Shown here: positions 4,111 to 5,455 of the stretch, in pieces
How the letters are laid out: each line of letters begins with the position of its first letter
How positions within the stretch are numbered: position 1 is the first letter of the stretch
From: Pseudomonadota bacterium
GTDB taxonomy: Bacteria > Pseudomonadota > Alphaproteobacteria > UBA9655
Assembly (NCBI GenBank): GCA_021809225.1
Contig: JAKBAL010000182.1
Location: forward strand, 1-5,455
Length of the DNA: 5,455 bases
Direction of reading: 5' to 3'
The notes under the pieces: model-generated
The model's input: the letters and a program-made list of their open reading frames with translations, nothing else
Database searches by the model: none
What the model was told of the DNA's origin: nothing
Made by a program: the position numbers and the translations under genes

Positions 4111-4476
4111 ATGAAAAACTTACTTTTAGCTTGTACAGCAATAGCGGGTCTTAGCCTTGCTGGATGTAATACTTGTTGCGAAACTGCAAATTCACCCTGT
4201 GCGAATACACCTTGCAGTGGTTCTACTTATGGTCCTGATGGAATCGGCCCTGGTGGCTACGGTGCTGTTGGCGCTGGTGCTATAGTGGTGGAAGAGGGCT
4301 ATACCGGCCATCATGTTAGACACCATCATAAGCATCATCATAAGCATCATGCTAAGCACCATCATAGGCATCCTGCTGGCGCGGCTGCTCGTCATCCTGC
4401 TGGTGCAGCTGCTCGCCATCCTGCTGCTGCAGCTCCTATGGGTGCAGCTCCACGAGGCGGCGCGGCTCTTCAGTAG
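4111..4476 (+). CDS. Small lipoprotein with Cys cluster and His-rich/Ala-rich repeat tail; putative metal binder
   Basis: The 121-residue product starts at an ATG with a strong Shine-Dalgarno (AAGGAG, 4098-4103, 7-base spacing). Residues 1-18 are a lipoprotein signal and LAGC (16-19) a textbook lipobox, so Cys19 should be lipidated and the protein anchored facing the periplasm. The mature N-terminus is Cys-rich: Cys19, 22, 23, 30 and 35. A Gly-rich flexible stretch (41-57) follows, then a His tract (67-87) in four-residue units HHHK, HHHK, HHAK, HHHR, then three eight-residue units beginning His-Pro-Ala (87-110), and a short Ala/Gly/Pro end. There are 16 His between 67 and 103. Together Cys and His suggest binding of Ni, Zn, Cu or Co, or simply a basic, envelope-interacting tail; this is inference. 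I recognise no named family. It lies alone, divergent from the YqaA operon, with a strong hairpin 18 bp after the stop. Confidence 0.8.
   Translation: MKNLLLACTAIAGLSLAGCNTCCETANSPCANTPCSGSTYGPDGIGPGGYGAVGAGAIVVEEGYTGHHVRHHHKHHHKHHAKHHHRHPAGAAARHPAGAAARHPAAAAPMGAAPRGGAALQ
4321..4440 (+). repeat. In-frame tandem repeats: four 12-bp then three 24-bp units
   Basis: The lipoprotein tail is a continuous run of DNA repeats. Four 12-bp units (4321-4332, 4333-4344, 4345-4356, 4357-4368) follow the pattern CA[CT]-CAT-CAT-AAG, the third and fourth with small changes. Three 24-bp units (4369-4392, 4393-4416, 4417-4440) start with CATCCTGCTG and encode HPAGAAAR, HPAGAAAR and HPAAAAPM. All units are multiples of three, so gain or loss of units keeps the frame. 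Confidence 0.85.
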
Positions 4477-4493
4477 TCGTTACTCGACATATT

Positions 4494-4525
4494 TAAGTCG
4501 CTGCCGATTTTTTGGCAGCGACTTA
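4494..4525. terminator. Strong hairpin between convergent genes, probable bidirectional terminator
   Basis: A perfect 12-bp stem pairs TAAGTCGCTGCC (4494-4505) with GGCAGCGACTTA (4514-4525) across an 8-base loop containing six T. It lies 18 bp after the lipoprotein stop and 37 bp after the transporter stop on the other strand. The T-run is inside the loop and no clear T-run follows on either strand, so termination may need Rho or the hairpin may mainly protect the 3' ends. Confidence 0.55.
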
Positions 4526-4561
4526 CTTATTCGCCTACACAAAGCCCATGAAGATTTACTC

Positions 4562-5455
4562 CTATATAGCTATAGGTGCATGCTTTTGAGACGTTGGTGC
4601 CTTAAGTCCCCTTATACCCCAGATTGTTAATCCTGTGGCAACAAGGCCAAAGGCGCATCCGAACATCATATTGACGGAAAGGCCATAGACAAAGGCCTCG
4701 TTGATCCAAATTAAGAGCTGTGGAACCTGTTCAGAAGGAAAGTCCTTAAGCTGTGAAGCGGAATGTTCGACCTTTGAGATAATCTCCACAAGATCTTGTT
4801 GCTGTTGGGGGGATAAAGTTAGTCCATATTTTTGGATGCTTTGGAAAAGATGATTTCGTCCAAAAAGGACGACAAAGCTGGTACTTAGAATAATACTTAA
4901 AGTATTTCCAATCATCATCAACATCATAAAAACGCCAGAAGCCACATTTAGGTCCTCTTGGGGAGCAGCTCGCATCATCGCTGTATTACAAGCGGTAAAG
5001 TAAGCACCTAAACCTGTGCCCGCTAAGAACAGGACGATGACCACATAGTAAAGTGAAGAATCTGCTTTTAAGAAAGCCATAAACCCTAAGGCAACAGCTG
5101 TTAAAAGTGATCCAAAAATCATGGGGCCCTTGATTCCAAAAGCATCAATCATCTTTCCGCCAATGGGAGACAGAAGTCCCATGCTAATGGTCATTGAAAT
5201 AAAAATAAGGCCTGCTTCATAGGTCGAATAATTGAGAGTGTTTTGTAGATAAAGACCCATCATTACAAGAATCAGAGAAAAGTTTATGGCCATAAAAAAT
5301 TCACCAAGACTTGCGGCCATATAAGCTTTGTTCCGAAAGAGATGGGGAGGAATCATTCGGACCTTTTGTTTGCGATCTCTCAAAAAATAACTTCCTATGA
5401 GAAGAGCCCCAAGACTTAACCGACTCCATATAGGAAGGCTTTTGATTCCCAAAAC
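4562..5455 (-). CDS. MFS drug-efflux transporter, 14-helix DHA2 (EmrB/QacA) type, C-terminal part; runs off the right edge
   Basis: The frame is open to the window edge and ends in TAG at 4564-4562, giving 297 residues; the start lies beyond the window. A TTG near the edge (5452) is an internal Leu rather than a real start, because the frame continues upstream and a full transporter is about 500 residues. PHLFRNKAYMAA followed by a helix ending in LYLQ, then NYSTYEAGL, is the signature around helix 9 of DHA2 proton-drug antiporters. GGKMIDAFGIKGPMIFGS is the loop before the next helix. TACNTAMMRAAPQEDLNVAS matches the conserved stretch where EmrB-like proteins have a proline-acidic motif and Ala-Ser-Gly. 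A soluble loop of about 60 residues (Gln-rich, then charged) precedes the last helix, as in DHA2 members. Six to seven helices are present. Substrate unknown; no EmrA-like partner is in the window. Confidence 0.85.
   Translation of the reverse strand, partial: VLGIKSLPIWSRLSLGALLIGSYFLRDRKQKVRMIPPHLFRNKAYMAASLGEFFMAINFSLILVMMGLYLQNTLNYSTYEAGLIFISMTISMGLLSPIGGKMIDAFGIKGPMIFGSLLTAVALGFMAFLKADSSLYYVVIVLFLAGTGLGAYFTACNTAMMRAAPQEDLNVASGVFMMLMMIGNTLSIILSTSFVVLFGRNHLFQSIQKYGLTLSPQQQQDLVEIISKVEHSASQLKDFPSEQVPQLLIWINEAFVYGLSVNMMFGCAFGLVATGLTIWGIRGLKAPTSQKHAPIAI

Noticed and set aside
4192..4419. Minus-strand Met/Ser-rich frame opposite the His-rich lipoprotein
   Set aside because: Low-complexity antisense of the same repeats; no start signal and no recognisable domain.
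4561..4576. Short palindrome CCTATA-TAGC-TATAGG at the transporter stop codon
   Set aside because: Only six A/T-rich pairs and largely inside coding sequence; too weak to call a terminator next to the much stronger hairpin at 4494-4525.
4313..4630. Plus-strand frame giving a very hydrophobic Ile/Leu-rich protein of about 105 residues
   Set aside because: It is the out-of-frame reading of the CAT/GCT repeats of the His-rich lipoprotein (ATC, CTG codons), continues through the hairpin into the transporter end, and has no ribosome binding site.

Overview
The window looks like a piece of chromosome from an AT-rich alphaproteobacterium, plausibly an intracellular or host-associated lineage of the Holosporales/Rickettsiales type. 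That placement is inference. It rests on a Coq7-type diiron ubiquinone hydroxylase, a DsbB/YqaA/Coq7 gene string, a small lipoprotein with a Cys-Gly-Thr-Cys signature I associate with alphaproteobacteria, and several palindromic intergenic repeats. No phage, transposase, CRISPR or toxin-antitoxin gene is visible.

Left part (1-1305). A secreted subtilisin-like (S8) protease reads leftward off the window edge; only its first 192 residues are present. Its upstream region carries a roughly 104-bp imperfect palindrome (655-758). A clear promoter and a tRNA-Gly(CCC) gene (814-887) follow on the plus strand. A second palindromic element begins within the tRNA CCA end, then a small lipoprotein gene (991-1305).

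Middle part (1306-3740). A convergent gap holds a terminator-like hairpin and a 75-bp CGTCATTCC-type palindromic repeat. Beyond it, four genes all read leftward: a YqaA/DedA-family membrane protein, dsbB, coq7 and a typical 2-Cys peroxiredoxin. The first three are tightly packed (21-bp gap, then a 4-bp ATGA overlap) and look like one operon. DsbB hands the electrons from disulfide formation to ubiquinone, and Coq7 makes ubiquinone, so the pairing makes functional sense. The peroxiredoxin follows after 83 bp and has its own possible weak promoter.

Right part (3741-5455). A 370-bp AT-rich divergent intergenic region holds one perfect and two near-perfect DnaA-box nonamers in the same orientation, plus a half copy of the left-hand palindromic repeat. 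A small plus-strand lipoprotein follows, with five Cys clustered at the mature N-terminus and a tandem-repeat His-rich/Ala-rich tail suggestive of metal binding. A strong hairpin separates it from the C-terminal part of a 14-helix (DHA2/EmrB-QacA-type) efflux transporter that enters from the right edge on the minus strand.

The most interesting items are the His/Cys lipoprotein built on in-frame 12-bp and 24-bp DNA repeats, the two-site palindromic repeat family, the element abutting the tRNA, the DnaA-box cluster, and the divergent truncated subtilase.
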